NCBI GenBank assembly: GCA_035307785.1
Contig: DATGHS010000251.1
Coordinates: 1-9,251, forward strand
Direction of reading: 5' to 3'
DNA length: 9,251 nucleotides
DNA from: DATGHS01 sp035307785
Lineage (GTDB): Bacteria > Planctomycetota > Planctomycetia > Gemmatales > Gemmataceae
The position numbers and the translations under genes are program-made. Positions 1 to 5,984 of the stretch are shown here, piece by piece; the stretch's first letter is position 1; each line of letters begins with the position of its first letter. Under the pieces are notes generated by a model that saw only the letters and a list, made by a program, of their open reading frames with translations, was not told where the DNA came from and did not search any database.

Positions 1-896
1 ATGGCGACACCTTCGGCGCCATGGCCGTGAGCCGCGATCCGGTATTCTTCGGCCGCTTTGAGCCGCTACTCTTTAGAGCGGAAGTCGTGCCGCTCGATGT
101 GAATCGGCTCGCCGAAGTCCTGACAAGGAACAAGGGAAAAATCGCCGCCGTGATCCTCGAGCCTCTTCTGCAAGCGGCCGGCGGCATGCGCATGCACGCG
201 CCGGAGAGGCTACGGCAGATCTTCGAAGTAGCACGGCAACACGACGTGCTCTTCATCGCCGACGAGGTAATGACCGGCTGTGGCCGGACGGGAACTTTCT
301 GGGCGCACGAAGCGGCGGACATTGCACCGGACTTGATTTGCTCTTCGAAAACATTGGCCGGCGGCTTGTTACCATTGGCAGCGACTCTCGTTTCACCGGA
401 CATCGTTAGCGCATTCGACACCGCCGACCGCCGGCAGACCTTTTTCCACGGTCATTCGTTCACGGCACATCCGCTGGCGTGCGCGGTAGCATGCGAAAGT
501 CTGCGAATGCTTGGCGAAGCGACAGGCCGAGCCATGCAAAATACGCCGGCCCACCAGCATACCCACGACGGATGCTGTCGACCGAGACATCCAAGTGTGC
601 CCATCGCCAAGCGCATGGAAGCATTTTGGAACGTCGCACTGGCGCCGCTACAACAGTTGCCGCAAGTCCGCGATGTTCGCTGCCTCGGAACGGTGGCCGC
701 GGTGGAATTGATGGTTCCGGGCGGATACCTGGCCGATGTCGGCCGGCAGATGCGGCAGAAGTGCTTGGAATACGGCGTTATGCTGCGGCCGCTGGGAAAT
801 GTGCTCTACGCGATGCCGCCTTTTTGCACGAGTGAACCCTCGTTGCAGCAAATCGCCCAAGCCATCACGCAGGCGGCGCACACCGTGCCATCGTAG
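1..896 (+). CDS. bioA: BioA, adenosylmethionine-8-amino-7-oxononanoate aminotransferase (C-terminal part, 5' end outside window)
   Basis: PLP-dependent class III aminotransferase that makes 7,8-diaminopelargonate from KAPA with SAM as amino donor (biotin synthesis, cytosolic). The frame is open from the first base: the codons before the Met at 21 read GDTFGA, part of the BioA 'YHGDTFGAM' motif, so that Met is internal and the true start lies upstream. Numbered from it, ADEVMTGCGRTG (80-91) carries the PLP-binding Asp81, CSSKTLAGG (107-115) the Schiff-base Lys110, and FFHGHSFTAHPLACAVA (141-157) is the BioA/Bacillus-type substrate motif. The end (GTVAAVEL, MPPFCTS) is also typical. Residues about 167-191, rich in His, Cys, Pro and Arg, have no counterpart in the family as I know it and look like an in-frame insertion. 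The TAG stop lies inside the palindrome at 893-946. Another class III aminotransferase is possible but less likely given the motifs. Confidence 0.9.
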   Translation, partial: GDTFGAMAVSRDPVFFGRFEPLLFRAEVVPLDVNRLAEVLTRNKGKIAAVILEPLLQAAGGMRMHAPERLRQIFEVARQHDVLFIADEVMTGCGRTGTFWAHEAADIAPDLICSSKTLAGGLLPLAATLVSPDIVSAFDTADRRQTFFHGHSFTAHPLACAVACESLRMLGEATGRAMQNTPAHQHTHDGCCRPRHPSVPIAKRMEAFWNVALAPLQQLPQVRDVRCLGTVAAVELMVPGGYLADVGRQMRQKCLEYGVMLRPLGNVLYAMPPFCTSEPSLQQIAQAITQAAHTVPS

Positions 897-946
897 ACCG
901 GAATCTATTCCGGTCGCGCAATCGACCGGAATAAATTCCGGTCTAC
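893..946. repeat. Double palindrome between convergent genes, possible bidirectional terminator
   Basis: Arms 893-916 and 923-946 pair over 24 positions with one mismatch around a 6-nt loop (917-922). Each arm is itself a palindrome (GACCGGAA, 4 nt, TTCCGGTC), so the unit can fold as one long hairpin or two small ones. It fills the gap between bioA and the convergent haem protein gene and contains both TAG stops (894-896 +, 943-945 -). There is no U-tract, so a classical intrinsic terminator is not shown. It looks like a dispersed intergenic repeat. Confidence 0.8.
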
Positions 947-3930
947 TTCAAACTCATCAAATACGCGATCACATCCGCGATATCCTGCTTGCTCAGATCC
1001 TTCTCCAAACCATCCGGCATGAGCGACTTCCCAGTGTCGGTCATCGTTTCGATCTGAGCGCGAAGTATCGCATCCTCCGCCTTCTCGGCACGACGTAACA
1101 CCACGCTCGTGGCGCTCTCCACGGCCACAATGCCAGATATTTGCCGGCCCGACTTCGTTTCAATCAAGTAAACCGTATAGCGCCGATCTACTTCCCGGCT
1201 CGGGTCGAGAATCGAAATCAGCAATTGCTCCGAAGTCTTGTCGCGAACTGCTGCGCGTAAGTCCGGGCCAACCTCGAAGCCGACATTGTCCACACGATGG
1301 CAAGTGACACAAGTCTTGCCGAAGAGCACTCGGCCTTTTTTGGGATCGCCCTTCAGATCGAGTGCCGGCTTATAGCTAGCAACGACTTTTTGCCGATCCG
1401 CATCAAGCGCTCCGGCTAGTAGTTTCGTGGCTCGCTCTTTGACTTTCGCGTCGCCATGATTGCGCAGCTGGTTCACGCGCAGCGAATCCAGCTGATTGGG
1501 GAGAATGTGCTTCGCCTCCAGCGCATCGAGCAGTGCGGGCAACCGCTCCGGCCGGGCGAAGAGGGCCTCCTGAATTTCTCGCCGCACGGCAGGGCCAGCG
1601 CCGCTCCAGGCTTCGATCAACATGGTCGGCACGTCTTTGTCCTCGTGCATCGCCAGCGAGCGCACGGCAGCCATTTGCAATTCCGGAGGTTGCTGCGGCG
1701 CGAGCAGCGATTTCAGCACCGGCCCAGCGAGTTCGTATGGCCCTTGGGCAAGCAAGCGTGCCGCCGTCAGCCGGCCAGAAAGTGCCAGCTTCCCGTTGCC
1801 GGCATTGCGGGCGGCTTGCTCGAATTGCGGCCGCAACTGGGCCAGCGCTTTCTTGATATTCTCCGGCGGCGATTGCCACATGCGGCTAAGGGGCCGATTC
1901 GTATTTTGTAAGCCCTGGCTAAGGCCCTGGAGCAATTCCGATTGCCATGCTGATTGGGCCGAGTCCGACAGAAACTGAAGGAGCTTGGCCACGTCGGCGT
2001 GCGATCCAGTAGCGCCGATTTGCGATGCGAGCTTCACGACAATCTGCCGTTGCGTTGGCGTCGCCGACTTGGCGAAGTCGCCGTCTTTCAGCAAAGAATC
2101 GAGCAATTCGGCCGCACAATGATAGGAAGAACTCAACACCGCGGCCGCGATCCAAGGGTCGTTGCCGTCGTGGCGAATAAGACGGCCCAGCGCCCAGATA
2201 ATTGCCGGTGAGTGGCCGGCACCCAGTGAGAATGCTAGTTGTAACCGCAACTGAGCTGACGAATCATTAACCGATTCAGTAACCAACTTCTGAATCATCG
2301 GGAAATCCATCCATTTTTCCGCTAGCCGCAATGCCTGCTCGCGAACTCCCGGAGATTCATCTGCAAGCGCGCGAATTACGTTGTCGATCTGCAACGAATG
2401 TAATCCATTCAGTGACCATAGCGCATGGGCCCGACCTGGTGCGAATTCACAATCGCGCACCAATTTCCGCAACTCCGGCACGACGCTTTTATCTTGCCTC
2501 TCCACCAATACCCGCTGTGCGTTGAGCCGCCACCAGATGTTTGGGTCGCCCAGCAGCGGCACGAGTTCCGCACTGGTCATCTTGCTCATCTGGGGCTTGC
2601 GGGCCTTGTACTCGCCTTCCGGCACAATGCGCCAGATGCGGCCGCGTTCTTGTGACTTCAGCACGAGCTTCGGCTTCATATCATCCGGCAGCGAGCGCGG
2701 CGTCTCGATCACTTCGCGGTAGAAATCGACCATGTAAATGCAGCCATCCGGCCCCAGGCTCACATGCACCGGCCGGCACCAGTTGTCGGAGGAAGCGAAG
2801 AACTCCTTCTCCTTGTCCGGCCGCTTGGCCGTGAAGATTGAGCCCTTCTCTTCGAGCGAATCGCGCATGACCAGGTTGTTGGCTGGCTCGCAGACGTAGA
2901 CGTTGTGCTGATACTCCCTGGGGAACCGATCCGCTTCGTACACGAGAGGACTGCACGCCGAGGTAATGTAGCCGCCGGGCACGAGCTCCGTGCTTGGGAA
3001 GCGCGCCGAATCGGGTCCCGACTTGCGCCGGCTGGTTCGCTCAACGCGCCACTGTTCAAACGGGCTGATGCGGTAGACCTTGCAAGCCGGGCCGTGCTCG
3101 GGAATGTCGAACGTTGTCGCGCTTACAGTCATGCCAGGGTTTCGTCGCAAGTAATGATCGGGGAGAATGATTTGCCGCAGGTGCTGCGTGTTGGTGTTCA
3201 CGAACCAGTTCTGCCACGCATCGGGGCTGAGGCCATATTGCCCGCCACCCGACATCGGCTCCAGGCTGCCCGGCACTTCCGGATGGAAGCGAATGCCGCG
3301 GTTGCCCAGCACCACAGGCGGCGCGTCGGGCTTCTCCAGGCTGCGGATCGTTCCGCCGCTGGCGCCGTTGCAGCCGTACACCCAATTGTCCATGCCCCAT
3401 TGCAGGCTGTTGAGCAGTTGCTGAATGTTGTCGAGCCCGAAGCCCGTGTAGAGCACCTTCTTCACGTCGGCCTTGCCGGTGCCCTTGGTGTCTTCGAAGT
3501 AGATGATGTCCGGCGCGACGGAAACCAAGATGCCTTTGCCCCACGGCTGAATCGACATGGGGAAGCGCAAGCCATCGGCAAACACTGTGCTCGTTTCGTA
3601 AACTCCATCGCCATCGCGGTCTTCGAGCAACTTGATGCAACCGGAGCTGATGTTGCCGGTGCCGTAGCCCTCATTCGGGTAGCCGCGCATCTCGGCCACA
3701 TAGAGCTTTCCGTCCTGATCGAACGTCATCGCCACCGGATCCATGATCTGCGGCTCGGAGGCCACGAGTTCAATGCGAAAGCCGGGATGGAGCTGGAAGG
3801 TCTTCTGCTCTTCCTGCGGCGTGCGTGCCGGGATGGGCTTGTTGTCGAAGGGCTCCGCTCCCCAAGCAAGCAGAAGCATAAGGGGCAAAAGCACCGAAAC
3901 AATCGCCGCTCGAAGCAAATTGATTTTCAT
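943..3930 (-). CDS. Secreted PVC-type dehydrogenase-like protein with HEAT repeats and C-terminal haem-binding CxxCH domain
   Basis: This 995-residue protein matches the planctomycete/verrucomicrobial 'putative membrane-bound dehydrogenase plus haem-binding' families (TIGR02604/TIGR02603 type). I chose the ATG at 3930 because the signal peptide (MKINLLRAAIVSVLLPLMLLL) begins there; the frame extends only to a weak TTG at 3948, and neither start has a clear Shine-Dalgarno sequence. Residues about 35-430 form a glucose/sorbosone-dehydrogenase-like propeller (FRIELVASEP, MTFDQDGKLYVAEMRGYP, GPDGCIYMVDFYREVIE). Residues about 440-830 are helical HEAT-like repeats. The C-terminal cytochrome c-like domain has CVTCH at 874-878 (Cys-Cys-His haem ligation) and SLMPDG with Met971 as likely distal ligand. 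An exported electron-transfer or sugar/polymer-oxidising role is an inference, and the substrate is unknown. It is convergent with bioA and downstream of the tRNA array on the same strand, with its own possible promoter. Confidence 0.9.
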   Translation of the reverse strand: MKINLLRAAIVSVLLPLMLLLAWGAEPFDNKPIPARTPQEEQKTFQLHPGFRIELVASEPQIMDPVAMTFDQDGKLYVAEMRGYPNEGYGTGNISSGCIKLLEDRDGDGVYETSTVFADGLRFPMSIQPWGKGILVSVAPDIIYFEDTKGTGKADVKKVLYTGFGLDNIQQLLNSLQWGMDNWVYGCNGASGGTIRSLEKPDAPPVVLGNRGIRFHPEVPGSLEPMSGGGQYGLSPDAWQNWFVNTNTQHLRQIILPDHYLRRNPGMTVSATTFDIPEHGPACKVYRISPFEQWRVERTSRRKSGPDSARFPSTELVPGGYITSACSPLVYEADRFPREYQHNVYVCEPANNLVMRDSLEEKGSIFTAKRPDKEKEFFASSDNWCRPVHVSLGPDGCIYMVDFYREVIETPRSLPDDMKPKLVLKSQERGRIWRIVPEGEYKARKPQMSKMTSAELVPLLGDPNIWWRLNAQRVLVERQDKSVVPELRKLVRDCEFAPGRAHALWSLNGLHSLQIDNVIRALADESPGVREQALRLAEKWMDFPMIQKLVTESVNDSSAQLRLQLAFSLGAGHSPAIIWALGRLIRHDGNDPWIAAAVLSSSYHCAAELLDSLLKDGDFAKSATPTQRQIVVKLASQIGATGSHADVAKLLQFLSDSAQSAWQSELLQGLSQGLQNTNRPLSRMWQSPPENIKKALAQLRPQFEQAARNAGNGKLALSGRLTAARLLAQGPYELAGPVLKSLLAPQQPPELQMAAVRSLAMHEDKDVPTMLIEAWSGAGPAVRREIQEALFARPERLPALLDALEAKHILPNQLDSLRVNQLRNHGDAKVKERATKLLAGALDADRQKVVASYKPALDLKGDPKKGRVLFGKTCVTCHRVDNVGFEVGPDLRAAVRDKTSEQLLISILDPSREVDRRYTVYLIETKSGRQISGIVAVESATSVVLRRAEKAEDAILRAQIETMTDTGKSLMPDGLEKDLSKQDIADVIAYLMSLK

Positions 3931-3993
3931 GGCGAAGTCAGAATTCAAAGGTGTGATGCCGCAGCGCCAAGAACGCGCTGTTTTCGGACAGAT

Positions 3994-4022
3994 AGTGTAA
4001 TCCGCACGAGCAAAAGATGCAA
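3994..4022 (-). promoter_or_regulatory. Possible sigma70-type promoter for the haem protein gene
   Basis: On the minus strand TTGCAT (4022-4017) and TACACT (3999-3994) are separated by 17 nt, about 64 nt before the ATG at 3930. Both hexamers are imperfect matches. The position, between tRNA-Cys and the gene, is sensible. This is a pattern-based guess only. Confidence 0.3.
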
Positions 4023-4036
4023 TTGTCGAAATCGAG

Positions 4037-4107
4037 AAACGCTGGTGGGAGTTGAACCCACTTTCACCGCTTTGCAGGCGGCTGCCTGGCCGTCCGGCCC
4101 CAGCGTC
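4037..4107 (-). tRNA. tRNA-Cys(GCA)
   Basis: The acceptor stem is 7 bp (4107-4101 with 4044-4038, first pair G-U). The anticodon stem GCCGC/GCGGT closes the loop CTGCAAA. The T-arm is GTGGG-TTCAACT-CCCAC. U73 (from A4037) fits the cysteine identity set. Odd points: positions 8 and 14 are G and G where U8 and A14 are nearly universal. CCA is not encoded. It is the last tRNA of the array. Confidence 0.88.
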
Positions 4108-4121
4108 ATCTTAATTCGAAA

Positions 4122-4173
4122 TGTGGAATGCGGAATTGAGCAGTGACTTCATTCCGCATTCCGAATTCCACAA
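4122..4173. repeat. Inverted-repeat spacer between tRNA-Thr and tRNA-Cys (GGAATGCGGAAT family)
   Basis: GGAATGCGGAAT (4125-4136) pairs perfectly with ATTCCGCATTCC (4151-4162); further partly matching units follow to 4180. It belongs to the same family as the three spacers at 5324-5729. Confidence 0.8.
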
Positions 4174-4187
4174 TCCGCATTGGAAAG

Positions 4188-4261
4188 AGCCGATGGCGGG
4201 GTTTGCGCCCGCATGGGCCGGTTTACGAAACCGGTGCCTTGCTAGATCGAGCCACATCGGC
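4188..4261 (-). tRNA. tRNA-Thr(CGT), atypical D- and T-loops
   Basis: The acceptor GCCGATG/CATCGGC is 7 bp. The anticodon stem CCGGT/ACCGG closes TTCGTAA, giving anticodon CGU (reads ACG). The T-stem GCGGG/CCCGC is perfect, but the T-loop reads CGCAAAC, so U54 and U55 are replaced by C and G. The D-loop has no GG pair (CTAGC instead). The discriminator is U73, unusual for bacterial tRNA-Thr. The stems are intact, so this is not a simply decayed gene, but normal elbow contacts (G18-U55, U54-A58) cannot form. Confidence 0.78.
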
Positions 4262-4274
4262 ATTTTTTCGCAAA

Positions 4275-4346
4275 TGCTTCGGCCAGGACTTGAACCCGGA
4301 ACTCCCAGTTAGAAGCAGGGGATGATGTCCGTTTCACCACCGAAGC
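4275..4346 (-). tRNA. tRNA-Arg(TCT)
   Basis: The acceptor GCTTCGG/CCGAAGC is perfect. The anticodon loop CTTCTAA gives UCU (reads AGA/AGG). The D-loop AACGGACA carries A20, an arginine identity base. The T-arm is CCGGG-TTCAAGT-CCTGG; A73. Odd point: a U-U mismatch at 30:40 in the anticodon stem. Only 13 nt separate it from tRNA-Thr. Confidence 0.9.
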
Positions 4347-4350
4347 GCGA

Positions 4351-4371
4351 TCAACTCGCGGAGCGAGTTGA
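4351..4371. repeat. Small hairpin spacer between tRNA-Pro and tRNA-Arg
   Basis: TCAACTCG (4351-4358) pairs with CGAGTTGA (4364-4371) over 8 bp with a 5-nt loop. It occupies most of the 35-nt gap. Confidence 0.65.
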
Positions 4372-4381
4372 CTACTTTCAG

Positions 4382-4452
4382 TTGGGGATGGCAGAGTCGA
4401 ACTGCCGCCCTATGCGCCCAAAGCATAGATGCTGCCGTAACACTTATCCCCA
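4382..4452 (-). tRNA. tRNA-Pro(TGG), atypical
   Basis: The acceptor TGGGGAT/ATCCCCA is 7 bp with U1-A72, whereas bacterial tRNA-Pro normally has C1-G72. The anticodon stem TATGC/GCATA (extendable by C-G) closes TTTGGGC, giving anticodon UGG with G37 as in proline tRNAs. The T-arm is GGCAG-TTCGACT-CTGCC; A73. Position 8 is A and position 14 is U, a swap of the usual U8-A14 pair. The U1-A72 end resembles glutamine tRNAs, so charging is uncertain; the name rests on the anticodon. Confidence 0.82.
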
Positions 4453-4841
4453 GTGGACTACTTTGTAATGACCCGCTTATGATGTTTGAGAAAATACTTG
4501 GAGCTATGGTGCTAAGGAGCGGCGACTGAACCCCAACGGGGTTCCATATCACAGCCCAGGGTTGCCGCGCTAGCGGCTACCCTGGGAAGCGACCGCCGCC
4601 CCAAACCGTACCCCGAAGGGGTTGCATAAAGGGTTGCTTGCCCAACGCTGGAACCCTTTCCGGGTTCGTGGATGAAGGGCGGGTTTCTCAATCCAGGGTA
4701 GCCGCTGCGCGGCAACCCTGGGCTATGTTATGTAACGCCTTCGGCGTAAAAACCATGCGCGAAAGTCCAGGTATTTTGTCAAACTTCATTAGCGGGTCCG
4801 GCTGGACCGCCGAAAGGCGGTCGCTACAAACCAATTCCCAA
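4453..4841. repeat. 389-nt spacer packed with palindromic intergenic repeats, no gene seen
   Basis: The spacer holds at least seven hairpins: 4528-4544 (GAACCCC/GGGGTTC), 4552-4586, 4610-4622 (ACCCC/GGGGT), 4651-4667 (GAACCC/GGGTTC), 4693-4724, 4735-4747 (ACGCC/GGCGT) and 4805-4822 (GACCGCC, GAAA loop, GGCGGTC). The elements at 4552-4586 and 4693-4724 are near-identical copies (CAGCCCAGGGTTGCCGCG core) in opposite orientation. No tRNA T-arm or convincing ORF was found here. Confidence 0.8.
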
Positions 4842-4914
4842 TGGAACCCCTCGGAGTTGAACCGAATCCTCTTGCTCTTCAGGCAAGCGTGACCACCCCT
4901 TACACCAGAGTTCC
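4842..4914 (-). tRNA. tRNA-Phe(GAA)
   Basis: The acceptor GGAACTC/GGGTTCC pairs with one G-U. The anticodon stem CTTGC/GCAAG closes CTGAAGA, giving GAA. The T-arm is TTCGG-TTCAACT-CCGAG; A73. The D-arm GTG...CAC has a long G-rich loop and no A21. Confidence 0.9.
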
Positions 4915-4919
4915 TTCTT

Positions 4920-5000
4920 CAGAGGTCAGAAGTCAGAGGTCAGAAGTCAGAAAACTCGTGGCCTTTTTTCTGATCTCTGACTTCTGACTTCTGACTTCTG
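4920..5000. repeat. Inverted array of 7-mer repeats (CAGAAGT type) between tRNA-Val and tRNA-Phe
   Basis: Left arm 4920-4954 and right arm 4966-5000 (35 nt each) pair with four mismatches around an 11-nt loop. Each arm is a run of 7-nt units of the form TCAGARG. Confidence 0.88.
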
Positions 5001-5003
5001 GAA

Positions 5004-5075
5004 TGATCCCGGATGGACTCGAACCATCGTTACCTGCTTGTAAGGCAGGGGTCGTTGCCACTGGACCACGGGACC
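5004..5075 (-). tRNA. tRNA-Val(TAC)
   Basis: The acceptor GGTCCCG/CGGGATC pairs with one G-U. The D-arm is GTC/GAC with GG in the loop, U8 and A14. The anticodon stem CCTGC/GCAGG closes CTTACAA (UAC). The T-arm is GATGG-TTCGAGT-CCATC; A73. This is one of the few fully regular members of the array. Confidence 0.95.
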
Positions 5076-5080
5076 TTCTT

Positions 5081-5173
5081 CAGACGTCAGAAATCAGAGG
5101 TCAGAGATCAGAAAGAAATCCTGATCGCCAGTCCTATTTTTCTGACTTCTGACCTCTGACTTCTGATCTCTGG
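5081..5173. repeat. Inverted array of 7-mer repeats between tRNA-Met and tRNA-Val
   Basis: The left arm starts at 5081 (CAGACGTCAGAAATCAGAGG) and the right arm runs to about 5173. They are complementary copies of the same TCAGARG 7-mer array seen at 4920-5000, with a different central loop. Confidence 0.85.
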
Positions 5174-5174
5174 A

Positions 5175-5243
5175 TTGCAGGCTCCAGAGTCGAACTGGAT
5201 GCTCCGGCCTTATGAGGGCCAGCCGGATGCCTTACCGCCTGCA
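5175..5243 (-). tRNA. tRNA with CAT anticodon (Met, or Ile2 if C34 is modified), short D-arm
   Basis: The acceptor TGCAGGC/GCCTGCA is perfect with U1-A72. The anticodon stem TGGCC/GGCCG (plus an outer C-G) closes CTCATAA. The T-arm is TCCAG-TTCGACT-CTGGA; A73. Only about 15 nt separate the acceptor and anticodon stems, so the D-arm is about 4 nt short; at best GGT/ATC closes a 5-nt loop. U8 is absent. The initiator marks C1 mismatched to A72 and three G-C pairs at the loop base are not present, so it is not an initiator. Elongator Met versus lysidine-type Ile cannot be decided by eye. Confidence 0.8.
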
Positions 5244-5244
5244 G

Positions 5245-5317
5245 CGACCCGTAAGGGAATCGAACCCTTCTTTCCAGGATGAGAGCCTGGTGTCCTTCGC
5301 CGATAGACGAACGGGCC
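5245..5317 (-). tRNA. tRNA-Glu(CTC)
   Basis: The acceptor GGCCCGT/ACGGGTC pairs with one G-U. D-stem GTCT/GGAC with A14 and GG. The anticodon stem CCAGG/CCTGG closes CTCTCAT (CUC). The T-arm is AAGGG-TTCGATT-CCCTT; G73 is usual for Glu. The architecture is regular. Only 1 nt separates it from the CAT tRNA, so the two must be processed from a common transcript. Confidence 0.95.
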
Positions 5318-5323
5318 CTCTTG

Positions 5324-5399
5324 AATGCGGAATTCGGAACTCGGAATGCGGAATGAAAGGCATTTCAAATTCCGCAATTCGAATTCGGCATTCCGCATT
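5324..5399. repeat. Inverted-repeat spacer (GGAATGCGGAAT family) between tRNA-Leu(TAA) and tRNA-Glu
   Basis: Left arm 5324-5358 (AATGCGGAATTCGGAACTCG and on) is complementary with mismatches to 5363-5399; the inner stem TGAAA/TTTCA closes the loop GGCA. Confidence 0.85.
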
Positions 5400-5405
5400 T
5401 CTTTT

Positions 5406-5479
5406 TGGCTCGGGTGGGAGTTGAACCCACAGCATGCCGAATTTTAAGTCCGGCTGGTCTGCCAATTGCCTACCGAGCC
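5406..5479 (-). tRNA. tRNA-Leu(TAA) with short variable loop
   Basis: The acceptor GGCTCGG/CCGAGCC is perfect. The anticodon stem CCGGA/TTCGG closes CTTAAAA (UAA). The T-arm is GTGGG-TTCAACT-CCCAC; A73 fits leucine. The D-loop AATTGGCAGA resembles leucine tRNAs. The variable region is only 6 nt (CATGCT), whereas bacterial tRNA-Leu is a class II tRNA with a long variable arm. It is a close paralogue of the tRNA at 5572-5645. The isotype rests on anticodon, A73 and D-loop. Confidence 0.85.
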
Positions 5480-5484
5480 AGACC

Positions 5485-5563
5485 GAATGCGGAATTCGGA
5501 ACTCGGAATGCGGAATAAATGGCATTTGCTCAATTCCGCATTCCGCATTCTCAATTCCGCATT
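5485..5563. repeat. Inverted-repeat spacer (GGAATGCGGAAT family) between the two tRNA-Leu genes
   Basis: The left arm begins GAATGCGGAATTCGGAACTC at 5485; the right arm 5524-5563 carries the complementary ATTCCGCATTCCGCATTC units. The loop differs from its sister repeats. Confidence 0.85.
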
Positions 5564-5571
5564 TCTTCAAA

Positions 5572-5645
5572 TGGCTCAGGTGGGAGTCGAACCCACAGCA
5601 TCTCTCCTTCTGAGGGAGAGTGGTCGCCCAGTTGCCTACCGAGCC
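5572..5645 (-). tRNA. tRNA-Leu(CAG) with short variable loop
   Basis: The acceptor GGCTCGG/CTGAGCC pairs with one G-U. The anticodon stem TCTCC/GGAGA closes CTCAGAA (CAG). The T-arm is GTGGG-TTCGACT-CCCAC; A73. The variable region is 6 nt (GATGCT), not a class II arm. Outside the anticodon arm it is nearly identical to the UAA gene, which indicates tandem duplication with anticodon-arm replacement. Confidence 0.85.
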
Positions 5646-5649
5646 GGCT

Positions 5650-5729
5650 GAATGCGGAATTCGGAACTCGGAATGCGGAATAAGCTCTTTCTTTTCATTC
5701 CGCGTTCCGCATTCCACATTCCGCATTCG
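5650..5729. repeat. Inverted-repeat spacer (GGAATGCGGAAT family) between tRNA-Gln(CTG) and tRNA-Leu(CAG)
   Basis: Left arm 5650-5682 has the same sequence as the two sister repeats (GAATGCGGAATTCGGAACTC start); right arm 5698-5729 is complementary with mismatches. Confidence 0.85.
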
Positions 5730-5734
5730 AAAGG

Positions 5735-5809
5735 CTCCGGGGGTTGGAATCGAACCAACGATTTCCTGGTTCAGAGCCAGGCGTAGCTACCAGCAGCTAC
5801 CGCCCCGGA
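5735..5809 (-). tRNA. tRNA-Gln(CTG)
   Basis: The acceptor TCCGGGG/CCCCGGA has U1-A72 and G73, both glutamine identity features. The D-stem GTAG/CTAC is extended by C-G. The anticodon stem CCTGG/CCAGG closes CTCTGAA (CUG). The T-arm is GTTGG-TTCGATT-CCAAC. Positions 8 and 14 are both C instead of U8 and A14. Confidence 0.92.
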
Positions 5810-5823
5810 ATAACACCGCTTCT

Positions 5824-5905
5824 CCCCCTTCCCTCCTAGGGGTGGGGGTCGGGGGGTTAGGTTGAGAGTCCTTCACCGAACCCCCTTCCCTAAGAGGGAA
5901 GGGGG
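5824..5905. repeat. Inverted repeat (CCCCCTTCCCT family) between the two tRNA-Gln genes
   Basis: CCCCCTTCCCTCCTAGGG (5824-5841) pairs with 5888-5905 over 18 positions with one mismatch. It is related to the C/G-rich repeat at 6430-6488. Confidence 0.85.
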
Positions 5906-5911
5906 AATGGA

Positions 5912-5983
5912 TTCAGGGAGAAGGAGTCGAACCTTCACTACCTGGTTCAAAGCCAGGCGGCCTACCAGTTAGCCGATCCCCGA
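5912..5983 (-). tRNA. tRNA-Gln(TTG)
   Basis: The acceptor TCGGGGA/TCCCTGA has U1-A72. D-stem GGCT/GGCC, with A14 and GG. The anticodon stem CCTGG/CCAGG, identical to the CTG gene, closes CTTTGAA (UUG). The T-arm is GAAGG-TTCGACT-CCTTC. The discriminator is A73 rather than the usual G73 of tRNA-Gln. Confidence 0.93.
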
Positions 5984-5984
5984 G

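Noticed and set aside
2905..4146. 413-codon open frame on the plus strand
   Set aside because: It is antisense to the haem protein gene and runs into tRNA-Cys. The last part, VGVEPTFTALQA, is the typical translation of a tRNA T-arm read on the wrong strand.
4453..4841. A further tRNA hidden in the long spacer
   Set aside because: No T-arm motif with matching acceptor and anticodon arms could be assembled on either strand.
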